From Cristatella mucedo (lineage: Eukaryota > Bryozoa > Phylactolaemata > Cristatellidae), in contig WPIO01000065.1 in NCBI GenBank assembly GCA_009760855.2, positions 755,001-819,000 on the forward strand: a stretch of 64,000 nt of DNA, read 5' to 3'. Below the pieces are notes generated by a model. It worked only from the letters and a program-made list of their open reading frames with translations, searched no databases and had not been told where the DNA came from. Positions 23,538 through 35,582 of this stretch are shown one piece after another (position 1 is the first letter of the stretch; each line of letters opens with the position of its first letter). A program made the translations under genes and the position numbers.

Positions 23538-24419
23538 ATGGAAGGTGAAGTCGTGCCAGAATGCTGGAACACATCGGATGATGCAGGTCCAGACATAGCG
23601 AAGATAGCAGCGTATCCTACTGACGTGACAATCTTGACCGTTAACTCGTTTTACTTGGCGATCACTGCCAAAACTAGCGATCGGCGGAGCCGTCTCGGAC
23701 AACATATGTCATTAGGCTTCATGCTCGTCGGCATGATTCCATCTCTGGTCCGCATCGGACAGCTGGGATATCATGAATTTGTTCCTGATGTTAATTCATA
23801 TGCGTGCGTAGTTCTAGGCCTAACGCTGCATGCGTCGGCCAACATCTGGCCTTTTTTTCTTTCTGGCCTAGCATACGATAGATTTCTAGTGCTCGAGTAT
23901 CCCTTGAACTACGAGACATTCTTCTTCCAACGCCGTCCATATTTGATGTCAGCCATTTTCATTGCCTTCCCGACGGTAACACTGTCTTCGACATCATGGT
24001 CAGCAAAATTGTTCTGCTACGACACTTCGTCTGGTTGCATTGGAAGCCCATTTGGAGATGCAAAAAAGAGCGTCTCAGTTTATCTTGTCTTCGTCATGCA
24101 AGTATTTTGTCTGGGTTGGTTTATCTGCTGCTACGCACGAATATGGAGGATCGCCAGAAAAGCGGCTCAGAGGGAGCTTCACCACAGCTGTGCAGCGCTG
24201 AGGACGCTGGGTATTCTGGGCATTGATCGCTCGATATTCGTTATAGCGCCGCTCATTCAGGGTATAGTCGCCTACTTTCTCGGTGGAGCCGTCCAGGGTG
24301 TGCTTTACCGAGCGATGATGTTTGCTTATTGGGGCAACGAGATCGTAGCTCCGACCATATACGTAGCTTTGGACCGCACGTATAAGACTGCTATAAGAAA
24401 AATTGTTTGCAAGAGGTAG
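23538..24419 (+). CDS. rhodopsin-class G-protein-coupled receptor, single coding exon
   Basis: A 293-residue seven-helix receptor. Helices lie roughly at residues 25-45, 55-75, 89-112, 134-152, 179-203, 222-248 and 256-278. An N-glycosylation site is at N11. C90 at the start of helix 3 can pair with C160 or C167 in loop 2. The DRY motif is DRF (114-116) followed by VLEYPLNY, as in class A receptors. NPxxY is APTIY (271-275) and is followed by a short basic helix 8 (TYKTAIRKIV). The helix 2 Asp and the helix 6 Trp typical of class A are not evident. It should sit in the plasma membrane and signal through G proteins; the ligand is unknown. The ATG directly follows TTTTCTAG with an in-frame stop in it, so this start, reached after a 5' intron, is favoured. 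The pattern suits a lineage-specific chemosensory or peptide receptor; the subfamily is not recognised. Confidence 0.85.
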   Translation: MEGEVVPECWNTSDDAGPDIAKIAAYPTDVTILTVNSFYLAITAKTSDRRSRLGQHMSLGFMLVGMIPSLVRIGQLGYHEFVPDVNSYACVVLGLTLHASANIWPFFLSGLAYDRFLVLEYPLNYETFFFQRRPYLMSAIFIAFPTVTLSSTSWSAKLFCYDTSSGCIGSPFGDAKKSVSVYLVFVMQVFCLGWFICCYARIWRIARKAAQRELHHSCAALRTLGILGIDRSIFVIAPLIQGIVAYFLGGAVQGVLYRAMMFAYWGNEIVAPTIYVALDRTYKTAIRKIVCKR

Positions 24420-24579
24420 CACACGGCAGCTAGCAACGGCAATGCAAATATTTCTCTTACATAGATTTTACCCTGAAATCTAAGCATTCTAAATAATAAG
24501 CGCCAGTCTCGGTGTCTCTCTAGCCATCTCTCTCTAAAACTCTCCCACTCTCTTCCTCGCCTTTTTACTCTCACCTCTT

Positions 24580-24585
24580 CCTCTT

Positions 24586-24632
<47 letters not shown>
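24580..24632. repeat. CT microsatellite downstream of the GPCR
   Basis: Pure and near-pure CT units. The larger equivalent in unit B is at 51,893-52,084. Confidence 0.95.
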
Positions 24633-24834
24633 TCAACTGCGTCTTTCTCGCTGTCTCTGTCTCTACAACATCTCTTTTTTCTCTTTAGCTAACCACATTT
24701 TGTAATCGCGACCCAATATCTGAGAACCTTCGAAAAAGCTCTTTATGTTAGTGTTCTGGAAATCTGATGGTAGCCGTGGCAGTGCTAGCTAGTGCACCTG
24801 CTGCCTTCCAATTTTTGTATGTGAAAACTTGTCG

Positions 24835-24840
24835 AATAAA
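24835..24840 (+). terminator. polyadenylation signal of the GPCR gene
   Basis: AATAAA lies about 415 bp after the receptor stop codon. The aligned unit B sequence near 52,261 reads GAATTAAG, so the signal is lost there. Confidence 0.5.
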
Positions 24841-24867
24841 GAAAATGGTGCTTTTTGGATTTTATAT

Positions 24868-25490
24868 AATAATAATAACAAATTTGTAGAACACCCTCAG
24901 TGAACGAAATCTCTTCCTAAGCACTTTTCATATGATGTAAAATTAGCATGATCGAATGGTTAGTGGTAGAATGCTCAATGTCAACAAGCGTGACATGGTT
25001 AGAAATGACATGCACAGGATCAACGTGAATATATGGTCAGTGGCAACATGCAAAGTGACAGCACGCGTAACCACACGTAGGATAAATCAAAGGATTCACT
25101 AAATGTTGTGATAAACAGATTCGTTGTTGGCTTTTTTAACTACGTCAAATTAGGAAATGTCGTGACATCAGTAAGCGGTGAGTTCCCGGATTTGGGAGCA
25201 TAAGCACTAAAGGCATGGTCATCGAAGCATTCGAGGCTCGTACGAGGCGTAGCTCAATGATTTGATTCGGAAAAACAATTGAGAGACAGAACCTCAAAGT
25301 AGATGAGTCGCTTGAGTGGGTGCCAGTACAGATCGGCGAGAAGTGGTGTGATTAGGCAAGTTCGACGCACACGACAAAAAAGCCCAGCTGCAGAGTTTGG
25401 CCCCAACTGTAAGTGCACCCGATTTCACAGGCCAGTAGACCAGCAAGCAGCGAGTTACAGAAGTAAAGACAAGTCTTTTAAATCTCTTGT
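24868..25490 (-). mobile_element. L2-type LINE 3' part (unit A)
   Basis: Begins with the AATAATAATAAC tail and CCCTCAGTGAACGAAATC hairpin region, and runs into the ORF2 C-terminal zone (GCCAGTACAGATCGGCGAG). It aligns with 52,290-52,990. Confidence 0.75.
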
Positions 25491-25979
25491 TTTGAGTCCC
25501 TCCGACAACAAGTGGCCAATGGTGGCAGTAATCCTTGGCCCCCCACACAGTTACCAAGTCCTTATTATTTCATATTTCCATGATCTCATTTCAATTCTTG
25601 GTGCAAGAAATTGACCTTTCTTCGTTCTGGATAATTCTAGCCTTCATTATTCCGACTCAATTGACGCCAAAAGTGCCACATCTCATTTGTTTCAAAATGG
25701 CAACTGTGAATGCACTGTTCATTGTATTTCCAAGTGTTACGAAACTCGCTTTTCTTTTCAATCATGACCAGTGATTTTGGCGTCGAAGGCAAAATTAAGG
25801 TTTATACAATTTATACGGCGACGGTGAGAACGTTATATTGTATACAAATATGCTAATTGCACTGAGCTTCGTTCCATCGAAATATTTCGTTGTAGCTTTT
25901 GATTAACTGAACAAAAGTAGACCCAGAAATCTCGAGAATGTTTGTAATTACTAGTAAGACAAAGACGTTAGTCATTTGT

Positions 25980-26110
25980 GACATGATCAATCGAAGCGCT
26001 AGTCCATTGTTTCCTACCACTATGTGGAGCATGCGAGAACGTATCGCCGTTAGATTGCCTCGAACGAATAATTCAGTCGAAGGTTGGCATAATGCGTTTC
26101 AATTGTCTGT
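25980..26110 (+). pseudogene. MULE transposase C-terminal fragment
   Basis: Within the ORF 25,938-26,231 the stretch PTTMWSMRERI then RLPRTNNSVEGWHNAFQ matches the highly conserved end of Mutator-like transposases found with FLYWCH-type proteins. The NNSVEGWH core is diagnostic. The rest of the transposase (DDE core, zinc finger) is not seen. The subterminal repeats at 26,685-26,805 probably belong to the same element. Confidence 0.75.
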
Positions 26111-26684
26111 GGTAAAAGAGCAAATCGTAAGTCACGAACATAGCGGAATTAGCAGTCAGGCAGCTTCAAGTCTAAATACGTGCAACTATCCCGGCGCCTT
26201 GCTGCGATTCTTCCTGCATATATGGACGTAATCTAACGGACTATTTGCTGACAGTGTCTCTTAATATTGAAATTTAAAATTAAATATGATTTTATTGATA
26301 CTTTTTATGAAATTTTAATGCGCAGCGTTAAAAAAAAGTCGCTACTTAATTTTTTATTACACTGCTTTTTATCACATTTTTTTATCTTAAATATATCGGC
26401 GTGGTTATGTCGGTGCGGGTATGATGTCATGAATTTATCAGCCCAATTATAGAAAATTTAGTTGTGAGGTATACTCGTTTATAAGGAGGCAAACCATTGT
26501 TTTTGTCCTGTAACTTACTAAAAAAAAGAAAATGATCTCTAAAACAGGAAATTTATATTTAAGAAACTTTCAGAAAAAGTACAATCTTTTTGTGTTTTAC
26601 ATAACAGTTGAGAAGGTACTCGATATTTTTAAATAAACATTGTATTATTTTTCAGTAATCTGTCACTTACATCGCTCATTTGTC

Positions 26685-26805
26685 GGTGCGGTTTTGTCCG
26701 CGCATTTTTATCTCCGCGGTTTTGTCCACGCGTTCTTATCTCCGCGTTTTTATCGACTCAATTTTGTCGGTGCGGTTATGTCGATAGCGATTTTGACTGG
26801 TCACG
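26685..26805 (+). mobile_element. MULE subterminal repeat array
   Basis: About eight degenerate 13-15 bp units of the form GCGNTTTTGTC (GTGCGGTTTTGTC, CCGCGGTTTTGTC, GGTGCGGTTATGTC and so on). Similar words appear at 26,395-26,425. The flanking 26,120-26,680 is AT-rich with no other feature. Confidence 0.55.
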
Positions 26806-26839
26806 GTTACATCGTGGTCCTTTCTTAACCCGTGCGAGA

Positions 26840-29813
26840 TTAGGTCTTGATTTTAACCCGCTTTGAGTGGCTTTTGTAAAAAAAAATATATAATGCAATA
26901 CTTTATTTACTCGAGCATGGACCGTTGGGCTAAGGCCGAAGCTGTGTTTTTGGTCGTCCCCTAGTTTTTTGTCCTTTAGTATACATGTGACCTTTCTCTG
27001 CCCATGTTTTGATGGCTTGGTTAATGGCTAAGCCTTTTGCATGGCTCTTAAGCATTTTAATTTTTGTATAATTTACATTATATACTTAAATTGTTCTTGG
27101 TAAACTTAATGTGTTTTGGTTGGAACCTTAGTTGATTGGCTTACAAACTATTGTAAAGATCTCGGGCCAATTCGTAAAGTGTAATCCAATATTTTTATCG
27201 TGCGTGCATTTGCGAATCCGGTGAGTAACACAACGTCTTGGACGGGTTCAGAAAAAGCACGCTCTACTCCATCTCGAGAACGGTGACTGTGGCATGTACG
27301 AGTGCAGCTTGTACGAGTTTGGAGTAGCCGCAATATGGGCAACTAGAGGCAACCAACGAGGAGCATGTCGTTTGACATGCTCCCGTTGGTCCTTCGTACC
27401 ATCGATACAGCATTCATGTTACTTTAATGAGATTGAGAAATTTGTTTATAATGCTAGTGCCCTTTTGGGTTGGTAGAGAATAGAGACAGCTATTGACGCT
27501 CTTGGCAGAGTTCAATAACGGTGCCTCGGAGTTATCTCGTCATGATCTTTGAATGCGATACATGTCCAGAGATGCGAATACTTGATTAGTTTAAAATAGG
27601 TTCATAGGACATGCTATTAAGTCGAGCGTGCGTCGTAGTGAAACAGCAGATTTCATTGGCCAAGGCACGTTTGCTTTATAAGTACAATACGCATGACTCG
27701 GATGGGCTTTTCTGCTTTGTAATTAGAAATGGTTTATGTCTATTTTCCTACTCTTCCGCTGCTACCTGAGTTGGCCTTTCTCTTTTATCTATATCTTCAT
27801 GCGTAGCGCGATCAATGCGAAAGGGCATTCATCCCTAGCGTTCTACTGAGCTTCAATTCTGCCATGTGTGGCACTGCAGGAGGAAGAACTAGTCACATTT
27901 TGAATTCCTCTGCATTTTTCGCAGGACAATCAGGCTGTCTCTTATTTCTCTACCCATCTTCTCCGCGCGTGGCCGCATTGAGTCCACTTTAGATACATTG
28001 AAGATGATGTATCTAATGAGAGGCCTGACGATGAAGGCGATCTTGACGAGTATGCTCAACAGCAGGTCTGCGGCTGATAACGACATAACGCAAATGGCAG
28101 TCTTAGAACCTTCTACGACTCTGCTTGCCTGCTGGCAGCAGGCAACCGCACGACGGTGAAGCCGTCGTCTGGATGACGACTCTTTTCCAGGCGGCGTCGC
28201 AGGTGCTACTATCAGGCTGTGAGCAACCAAATTTCCGAGGACAAACAAGTGTGTCAAACGTGGGGATAGTGTAATGCCCCGAGATCAATAAACTATGAGC
28301 TGCACTGCGATTATGAACTAAAAGCTTGGCTGCTGACTTTAGGCTGAGAGCCTCAGATGACATACTCGCGACAAGCCGAGGCTTACCAAGCAGCGTAGCT
28401 TATGATTATAAGAGAACGAGTTCATTGTTCGATTTGCGACAGGGTCGTTACGTAAAGCGTCACTGGAGTAACTCTCTGTTGGAAGTAACTGTCTGTTGGT
28501 TGGTCGGTGCAGCCTAGCGCTGAGCGTGAGCAGCTGTAAGCCTGTACACGAGCCTGTTGAAAGTCTCCTGCCTTTTCAATCCTAATATATTTTGGCAATT
28601 CTTTGCGTTTTCTGCAACGGAGCTGTTGTTAGCGCTGCCTACAGGATATCGAATGCTGCGTCGTTAATGCTGGCTTATTGCGAGCTTCTTTTACAGCGAG
28701 CTTCTACAAAATAGTGAAGGTCGTGCGGTCAAACAGTGTGTTCTGTTTGTATTAGTACCCGGCCTTCCAAGTAAAATTCAGGCTCTGCGGAATGTCCTGC
28801 AGCTGAAGATACAACGCAGAAGCCTACTGCCACTGTGCCTGACCTGATAAGGAAGATCGTACAGAATCGCGTTGGGGCGACGTCACACTTAAGGCGTACG
28901 TACCAACAACATAGGTGTTTTATTAAACTTCCTTAAATATTTTCACAAGCTGCGCTCTCAACTTTAGTATGTCTTGCATCCCATACACTCCTATTACTAC
29001 CTGAACAGAGTTACAACCACATCAGATGAGGCCATACTGCATAGATTTTTGAGACTGAGAGTGTCTGCTTCCTGTGAAGGTAACTCAGCGTTGGAGTGCT
29101 GTCCGTCCCATAAGCAAAGTCGTAAGAGCATTCAAAGGTAGACTGACCTAAATAAACAGATATCTATGTAACTATTTGATCCATTGAAGATTCCGAAACT
29201 GAAGGCAATAATAGCTTCGAGAGCTTCATACGACTAAACTTGATCGCGTCCAAATAGCTTCAAGAAGCTCTCAATTCCAAATAAAAAGCTGTGGTGTTCC
29301 TCGCCATCGTAGACGGGCTAATCGTTCATAGCAACGGATGCTGAGAAAAACAGAGAAAATCTACCTGAGTATATGCGTAACAACTCCAGACAAGAACGTA
29401 AAAAACAACAAAGGTGCAAGAAGATCAGCGTCGAACGCCCGGAACACAGCCGGAACGCCCTCTATGATCAACTCTATCAAACTACTACTTCACGCGTTTG
29501 TGACATTGCGTATGAATGTAATTCTCTTTATTCATGACTGCCGGCCAGTGCCCTCGATCGTCTGCAAATGATGCAAAACTCACCAGCCCCTCTGGTCTTT
29601 TCTCAAAGGCAAAGCTCCCACACCACATGTCTCTTTTCGCTTCTTCCCTGACTACCTATTGAACATCTAATCGATTTCATGTTGCTCCAGCCTACCTATC
29701 TATCCGTCTGACCTCACTTCACTTCCACTTTGTTCTCGAACCACCTCCTTGGCATCTAGTCGTCTCTCCATCCCTTGCAATAGATCTAAATATAATTGAC
29801 TGTAAATGTAATC
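26840..29813. other. spacer between units A and B, no recognisable gene
   Basis: About 3 kb with only short ORFs and no known motif on either strand. It resembles neither the 1-4.2 kb region nor unit C by eye. Confidence 0.45.
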
Positions 29814-30258
29814 GAGTTGGCAGCTCGAATGCGCCAAACACGGTAGTTCGAAAACTGCCAAGGTCTCTACCTGCAATGACCTTGCCTCGTATTGGTCTCA
29901 GCTGAAGACGCCTCCGCTCCGGTCAGTCTTCCCTTCGTCCGAGTGAATCTGTCTTCCTTTATCCAGTGCGCTTTGCATGCTTACCTGCACATGATTCAGT
30001 GCATGTCACTAGCGAGAAAGGTTGTACTGAACGGTTGCCATGGGTGTCTGAGCATGTGGCACATGCACAATACTAGTTTGCTTTTGTTTGATAAATACTT
30101 GTCGTGTTACTAATTCTTAGTTATTGCTTCTCCACTAATGACCTTTTAGGCACCTGAATAGAGATTTAGTTCTCTTAGGGCCCTTTCAAAACTAGTTATT
30201 GCTACTACCATGATTACTAGCTTACGCTCCTAAATGATCAACGGAATTTTCAGTTTAG
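29814..30258 (+). repeat. left edge of duplication unit B (repeat X)
   Basis: Partner of 4,256-4,690. Homology starts abruptly at GAGTTGGCAGCTCG and contains shared words such as GAATGCGCCAAACACGGTAG. Confidence 0.7.
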
Positions 30259-30299
30259 CATTATCATGCGGGCCTGAGTGTTCGCCGACCTAATGAGGA

Positions 30300-31930
30300 G
30301 AATAATAATAATATATTTGATATAGCGCCTTCAGAGAACTGAATGTCTTTCTATGCACTTTACATTTGCCTCAAAGAAAGCACGATCGAATGGTTAGTGG
30401 TAGCATGCTCAATAAACAACAAGAATACCATTTATAGGGATGGCATGCACAGGGTCACCATGCAAGTATAGTTAGTGGCAGCATGGACAGTGTCACCACG
30501 CGTAAGCGCATAAAGATAGAATCGCAGGGACCCACTAAAGCTGTTACAAATAGATGCGTTTTAGCTTCATTTTAAACGTGGTCAAGTCAGGAGATGTCGC
30601 GACGAAAATCGAGAGTGAGTTCCAGGCTTTGGGAGCATACGAACTAAAGGCACGGTCTCCAAAGGATTTGAGGCTTGTACGAGCTATAGGTAAACAATTA
30701 GATTATGAAAAGCGGCTCGTATGATGCTTAACCTGTTAGGGGAGTAGATCTAATAGGTACGCTAGAGCCAAAGAATGGAGGTACCTAAGATTGAGTGATA
30801 AAACCATGAAATTGATGAGTTGCTGGCTGGGAGCCAGTGCAGGTTGGCGAAAAGTGGTGGGGTGTAGCAAGTGTGACGCTCACGCCAGACACACCTAGCT
30901 GCAAAGTTTTGCACCAGCTGTAAGCGTCTGAGTGTACAGGTGAGTAGACCAGCAAGCAGTGAGCTACAGTAGTCAAGATGGGATGTCACAAATGCATGGA
31001 CCAACTTAGATGTGGTATCCCTCTCTAAACAAGCCCGAGTTTTAGTTAAGTCATGTATCTAAAAGTAGGCAGACTTTTTAAGTCTGCCAACTTTTAGCTA
31101 CATTGAATAATTTGGTCGTCTAATTTGGTCGTCTAATGAAAGGTCAGTTTGAATGAAGCACAACACCTAGAATTCGTGCAGCTTCAAAAGGAGGTACGCT
31201 ATCAGAGCCGATTTTGAGTGTTAACCTTTTCAATTTCTAAATCACACTTGGTTTGCCCATTATGCCAAATTCAACTAGTAAGTTGGTTTAATCATTCAAT
31301 TTATGAAAATCTTCTGCCATCCAAGTATGGATGTCATCGATAGAGGCAGCAAAGGAGTTGAGAGAATTCGACGTGCTGGAGGGCTGGGAGGGATCAAAGC
31401 AAGGGTACAACTTAGTGTCACCTGCATAGAGGTGAAAGCCTAGATAGTGCCTGGCAATCTTATCAGCTAGAACGAGAGTACAAACCGTAAAAATAATGGG
31501 ACTAAGCATTGCACCCTGAGGTACCCCACATTTCAGAGGTTCCTCGGATGATCTTTGTCCATTCCCATCAATACTCAGAAGTCTTCCATTGAGATATGAC
31601 TTTAACCATCGTATTGTAGCGCCAGTGATGCCCAGGTGAGGTGAGAGGCGCTCAAGAAGGACTTGGTGTTCGATACTATCAAAAGCTGCCGAAAGAGCAA
31701 GCAAAACAAGCATATACACTCTACATAAGTCTGCATTCTAAATTAGGTCGTTATACACCGAAGTAATGCCGACTGTGTGATTCCTAGTGATCTACCTAGC
31801 GATAAGTCCAGCCTAGTTGGGAAGCCCGCGCTACTGTCTGGAAAAGACTCCATACCACGACCTGGATCGTGAAGAGCTCAAATCTTACCTGCAGGATCTC
31901 TTTCTGCATTTGACCTTGTCATAAGTGAGG
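30300..31930 (-). mobile_element. L2-type LINE, 3' half with reverse transcriptase (unit B)
   Basis: More complete than its unit A partner, which has lost about 600 bp. The 3' tail AATAATAATATATTTG and hairpin CTTCAGAGAACTGAATG lie at 30,302-30,360. The minus-strand ORF at 30,762-31,004 (SHLDYCSSLLAGLLTC) is the C-terminal zone. The ORF at 31,288-31,719 is the reverse transcriptase with LSAAFDSIEHQVLLERL, KCGVPQGAMLSP and HLYAGDTKLY. The catalytic YADD is YAGD, which would abolish polymerase activity. Confidence 0.9.
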
Positions 31931-31944
31931 CGTTCGGGCGTAGT

Positions 31945-32370
31945 TTATGGGCTCCCTTTATCGCCGCCATGCTCACGGCACTGTCGGCACTTGAACCTGC
32001 GCCTCATTAGCCGCGCCTCCTGGGAACTCCAGCTCGGCTCCAGTACTTGCAGCGACTGCAAGGACTTGCACCGTTACGAGCATTGCGCTTGCGGCGCCGG
32101 CGTTCTGTTCTGGAGCTGCTATGGTGGATTCGCATTATTTGATGTCATAAGTATTGAACGATTGCTGAGGACCATTTACCGTAATCACACGATAGTCTCA
32201 TTGTGTGTGACAATATTGCTGAGCATTTTACCGAAGCATGCCTTTCCATCTGGCTAGCTATCAAGCATGTTCCGTCGTCGTAGGAAATGAGTGATTAAGA
32301 ACTGAATTCCCGCTGTGCGAAAATCGGAGTGTCAGGCAAATCCCCTACCAAGCAGCTGCTAATTAAGATA
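31945..32370 (+). repeat. duplicated segment Y (unit B)
   Basis: Partner of 7,893-8,275, with shared words such as CGCCATGCTCACGGCACTG and AATCACACGATAGTCTCATTG. It carries a short extra segment (CCAGTACTTGCAGCGACTGC) absent in unit A. Confidence 0.7.
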
Positions 32371-32599
32371 TAGCTGCTACTTCTACGCTACTCATTTTTT
32401 GGCTGTCATGCTGACTAAGCTATGCATCTCACTTTCTCTTTCTTGCATAAGAAGAAATCTGTTAGCTGCCGTATGCATGCAAAAAGGAAAAGGCCGTATA
32501 GGCTTTGAGTGAGCTATAGAAAAACTTCAGCGTCTCCGTGGAAGACGCTAACACCTACTTCGTCTCGGGGGCTTTGTCATGTTACAGATGAAAATATAC

Positions 32600-32700
32600 T
32601 CTGTGCGATTACGATATTAGTGATAATAATCTTAATAATAGGTCGCTCAAATAGTGCCTTAAGAGAACGTAGTCTCTTTTCACACGCTTTAAAATCATGC
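32600..32700 (-). mobile_element. L2 tail remnant
   Basis: AATAATCTTAATAATAGG is followed by GTGCCTTAAGAGAACGTAG and TCTCTTTTCACACGC, a diverged copy of the L2 tail and hairpin. Confidence 0.55.
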
Positions 32701-32989
32701 TGCCAAAGAAGCAATAACCAAGGGTTAATTATATGCATGCTATCACACGTTGACAAGCTTGAAAACCCACCATGCAAAGACCAGGATGCCAAGGTTCATG
32801 AAAAGATACTCAGGACCACCGCTTAATTCGATGCCAGGCTAGTAACATTCGCAAAGTCATACACATTTACGCACAAAAGGCACACCGCAACAAAAATTAA
32901 GTTTGTTAGTGCCCATGGAAACCTGACCAGAGTATATGCGGATTTAGCTAAGACTGTATGATGCAAAGTCATTGCATGTGGTGGATGAA

Positions 32990-33352
32990 GCCGAAAATGA
33001 GTTTCAGAATTTCGGTGCTTGCGAACTGAAGGCGCCATCACCAAAAGGATTCAATTTTGTGAGAAGGAGAAGTCTATCACGCAACGACATCTACTCTCCA
33101 ACTGCCAACTATGGCACATCTTTTTCAGCGGTCCTGAACTGCTACTCCTATGCTACTCACTACCTCAACTGCTCTCCTAACTCTGCTATGCTTCCCACTT
33201 TCTCTTTGTTGCGTGAGACGAAGTCTGTTGGCTACCGAATGCGTACCGAAAGCCGCTTAGGCTGTGAGTGCGCTATACAAAACTCTCCTGGGTAACGCCC
33301 ACATGGTCTTTATGACTTTGTGGAGTTACTGACGGAGATACATTACATTACA
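32990..33352 (+). mobile_element. second LINE family, 3' end
   Basis: Matches the inverted copies at 42,603-43,046 and 48,138-48,438. It ends TGGAGTTACTGACGGAGATA followed by an ACATT-type tail at 33,337-33,352, distinct from the ATT tail of the L2 copies. Translation near the 5' side gives the SPTANYGTSFSAV segment shared with the 42.6-kb copy. Confidence 0.75.
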
Positions 33353-33359
33353 TTATCAC

Positions 33360-34149
33360 ATTCCGAGGAGTAGTTGGTGCAAGAGCACACTAAATAAGCA
33401 AGGAAGTCTACTAGGTGGGCTGCTTGAAGCGACGATTAAGCTAGAGAGAGGATCTTGAAAAAAAATTAGGCTTTATAAGGGGCCAATGAAGCTCAGACAG
33501 AAGTGCTGTATGTTATTCTGTTGACAATACACCAGAAAAGCTGCTGATTTTTGCAACAGTTGCAGACGGTTAAAGGCACATGTCAGAAGTCCTAAAATGG
33601 TGGAAATGAGCAGTAATCTTGGCGCAACGTCACAATGCCTGACCTACTTTGGCTGCATTTCTGTTGTCTAAACAGCCCATCATTTAGCACAGCTCCTAGG
33701 CCAATTTGAGATAGGAGGAGCAACCAACTACAATAGTTTATAATATCACTCCCAGACTACAGGCATAGGTCGCTCGCGTGACGCTAGGTAAACCAATCTT
33801 GAGCAATGAGTCTTTCCACGTAATTCCTCTGGCTTGAACCCCGAGAAGTTAGAGCAAAGACAATACGTTTTACAAGGTATCTGAACGCAGATGTTTAGCG
33901 TTCTCTGTTGGCCAATGTCGCTGAATGGTGCTCAATGACCCGATGCCCGGATGTTACTTTGTTGGCAGAGCAGGCTTAATAGGCGATCCACTGAAAGCTG
34001 GCATGTGAGATAGGGCAAAAATCTGCTTGAGAGGAAAAGCACATCGTGGCTGATTGTGAGTTAGAGGCTCTTGTATGTTCATTGGTGTCCGTCTTTATAC
34101 ACATGAGTGAGGTTGGACCTAGTTAACACCACAGAGATTTGTGAAGTGT
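33360..34149. other. no recognisable gene
   Basis: Unit B-specific sequence with short ORFs only. Confidence 0.4.
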
Positions 34150-35580
34150 CTAAACTCACGTCAAATGAATAAGGATTTTTCTAATCATACCATAGTACTC
34201 AAGACATTGTTGAATAAGACCTGCACAATCCAAAAAAGCTGATGTCAACGATCAACCGTCTCCATAACCACTCCCAGGTTATATCCTTACCTAGTGATTC
34301 TTGTGATGAAGTAGCTGATCGCTTCTCTAGCTTCTTTGTCAATAAGATAGACAAGATCGGGAGTTTATCTCTAGGATGGCTGCGTCCCCACCGGATTCAT
34401 GTCCCTCAACTCCAAGCAGCACCTCAATGTGTACATTCGAACAGGCCACTGTTGATCTCGCCCTGAAGTTACATCCCAATTAAACAAGATAACTAGTAAT
34501 ATATACCCTATTCCCACTGTCCTGCTTTTACGGTGCATTGATCTGCTGCTGAAATGCATAACTTCTGCCAAGTTTTCCTTCAACCTTTCCTATCAAAGAC
34601 ACTGGAACGAGTCATTGAAGACCAGCTGAACTCATATATTGAAACTTCTAACCTTGCTATCAATTTCCAGTCTGGTTTTAGAGCTAATCACTCCACAGAG
34701 TCAGCATTGCTTAGGGTGTAAAACGACCTACTTATGAATGCTGTCTTAGGTAGAGTATCTCTGCTTTTTTTGCTCGATCTTTCGGCAGCTTTTGACTCCA
34801 TCAATCACCAAGTCTTTCTTGCGCGCCTCCCATCTTGCCTGGGCATCGCTGGCACTGCATTGTAATGGTTCAGGTCTTATGTCGTGAGAGACTCCAGAGT
34901 ATTGATGTGAATGGACAAAGATCATCTGTGAAACCTTCGATATATTGGGTACCTCGTGGATCTGTGTTTGATCTCATTCTTTTCACGGTTTATACTCTCC
35001 TTCTTGCCGATACGATTGCCAAGCATAATCTAGGCTTTCCCTTCTATGCAGATGACACTCAGTTGCACCTTTGCCTTGATCCCTCCCAGCCCTCCAGCCC
35101 GTCGAATTCTATCAGCTCACTTGCTGCATGTATTTCTGACATCCGCACATGGATTGCAGCAAAATATGTTAAATAGAAGGATAATAAAACCAACCTACTA
35201 GTTATGGGCGAACCAAGTGTGATTCCGAAATTTGAAAGGTTAACGCTCAAAATCGGCTCTACGAGCATATCTCGTATTGAATCTTCACGAAATCTAGGTG
35301 CTGCGTTCCAAAGTGACCTTTTGTTAGACGACCTGATCAGCTCCACAGTCAAGTTTGCCTACTTTCAGCTACATAACACTGCTTAAACTCGGGCTTGTTT
35401 AGACAAGGATACCACATCTAATTATGTCCTTGCATTCGTAACATCCCGTCTTGACTTCTGTAACTCACTGTTTGCTCGTCTACCGGCCTGTGGACTCAGG
35501 CACTTACAGTTGGTGCAAAACTCTGCAGCTAGGGTTGTCTGTCGTGAGCTTCGCAGCTGCCACATCACGCCACTTGTCGC
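34150..35580 (+). mobile_element. L2-type LINE with most of the reverse transcriptase
   Basis: The best preserved LINE in the window. Pieces in order are RFSSFFVNKIDKI (34,320-34,360), LSKTLERVIEDQLNSYI (about 34,588), FQSGFRANHSTESALL (about 34,669), LLDLSAAFDSINHQVF (about 34,770), and FYADDTQLHLCLDPSQPSS (35,041-35,098). The last keeps the YADD catalytic core. After it come IGSTSISRIESSRNLG and the LVQNSAARVVCRE zone. Stops and shifts near 34,720 and 34,863 make it inactive. It is the only plus-strand L2 of this size in unit B and has no unit A counterpart. Confidence 0.9.
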
Positions 35581-35582
35581 GG

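Larger units (their letters stand above)
14120..25690 (+). repeat. segmental duplication unit A (clearly alignable part)
   Basis: Collinear with 39,800-53,642. Anchors are ACCTGAGCATTCTCA (14,807 vs 40,500), CCTCCTGACGTCAGATTG (17,037 vs 43,645), the CT tract (20,878 vs 47,814), the GPCR start (23,538 vs 50,859), and CCTCCGACAACAAGTGGCC (25,498 vs 53,457). Offsets grow from 25.7 to 28.0 kb through insertions and deletions. The stretches 15.0-16.9 and 19.75-22.0 kb are duplicated non-coding DNA in which I see no gene beyond the entries listed. Confidence 0.9.
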
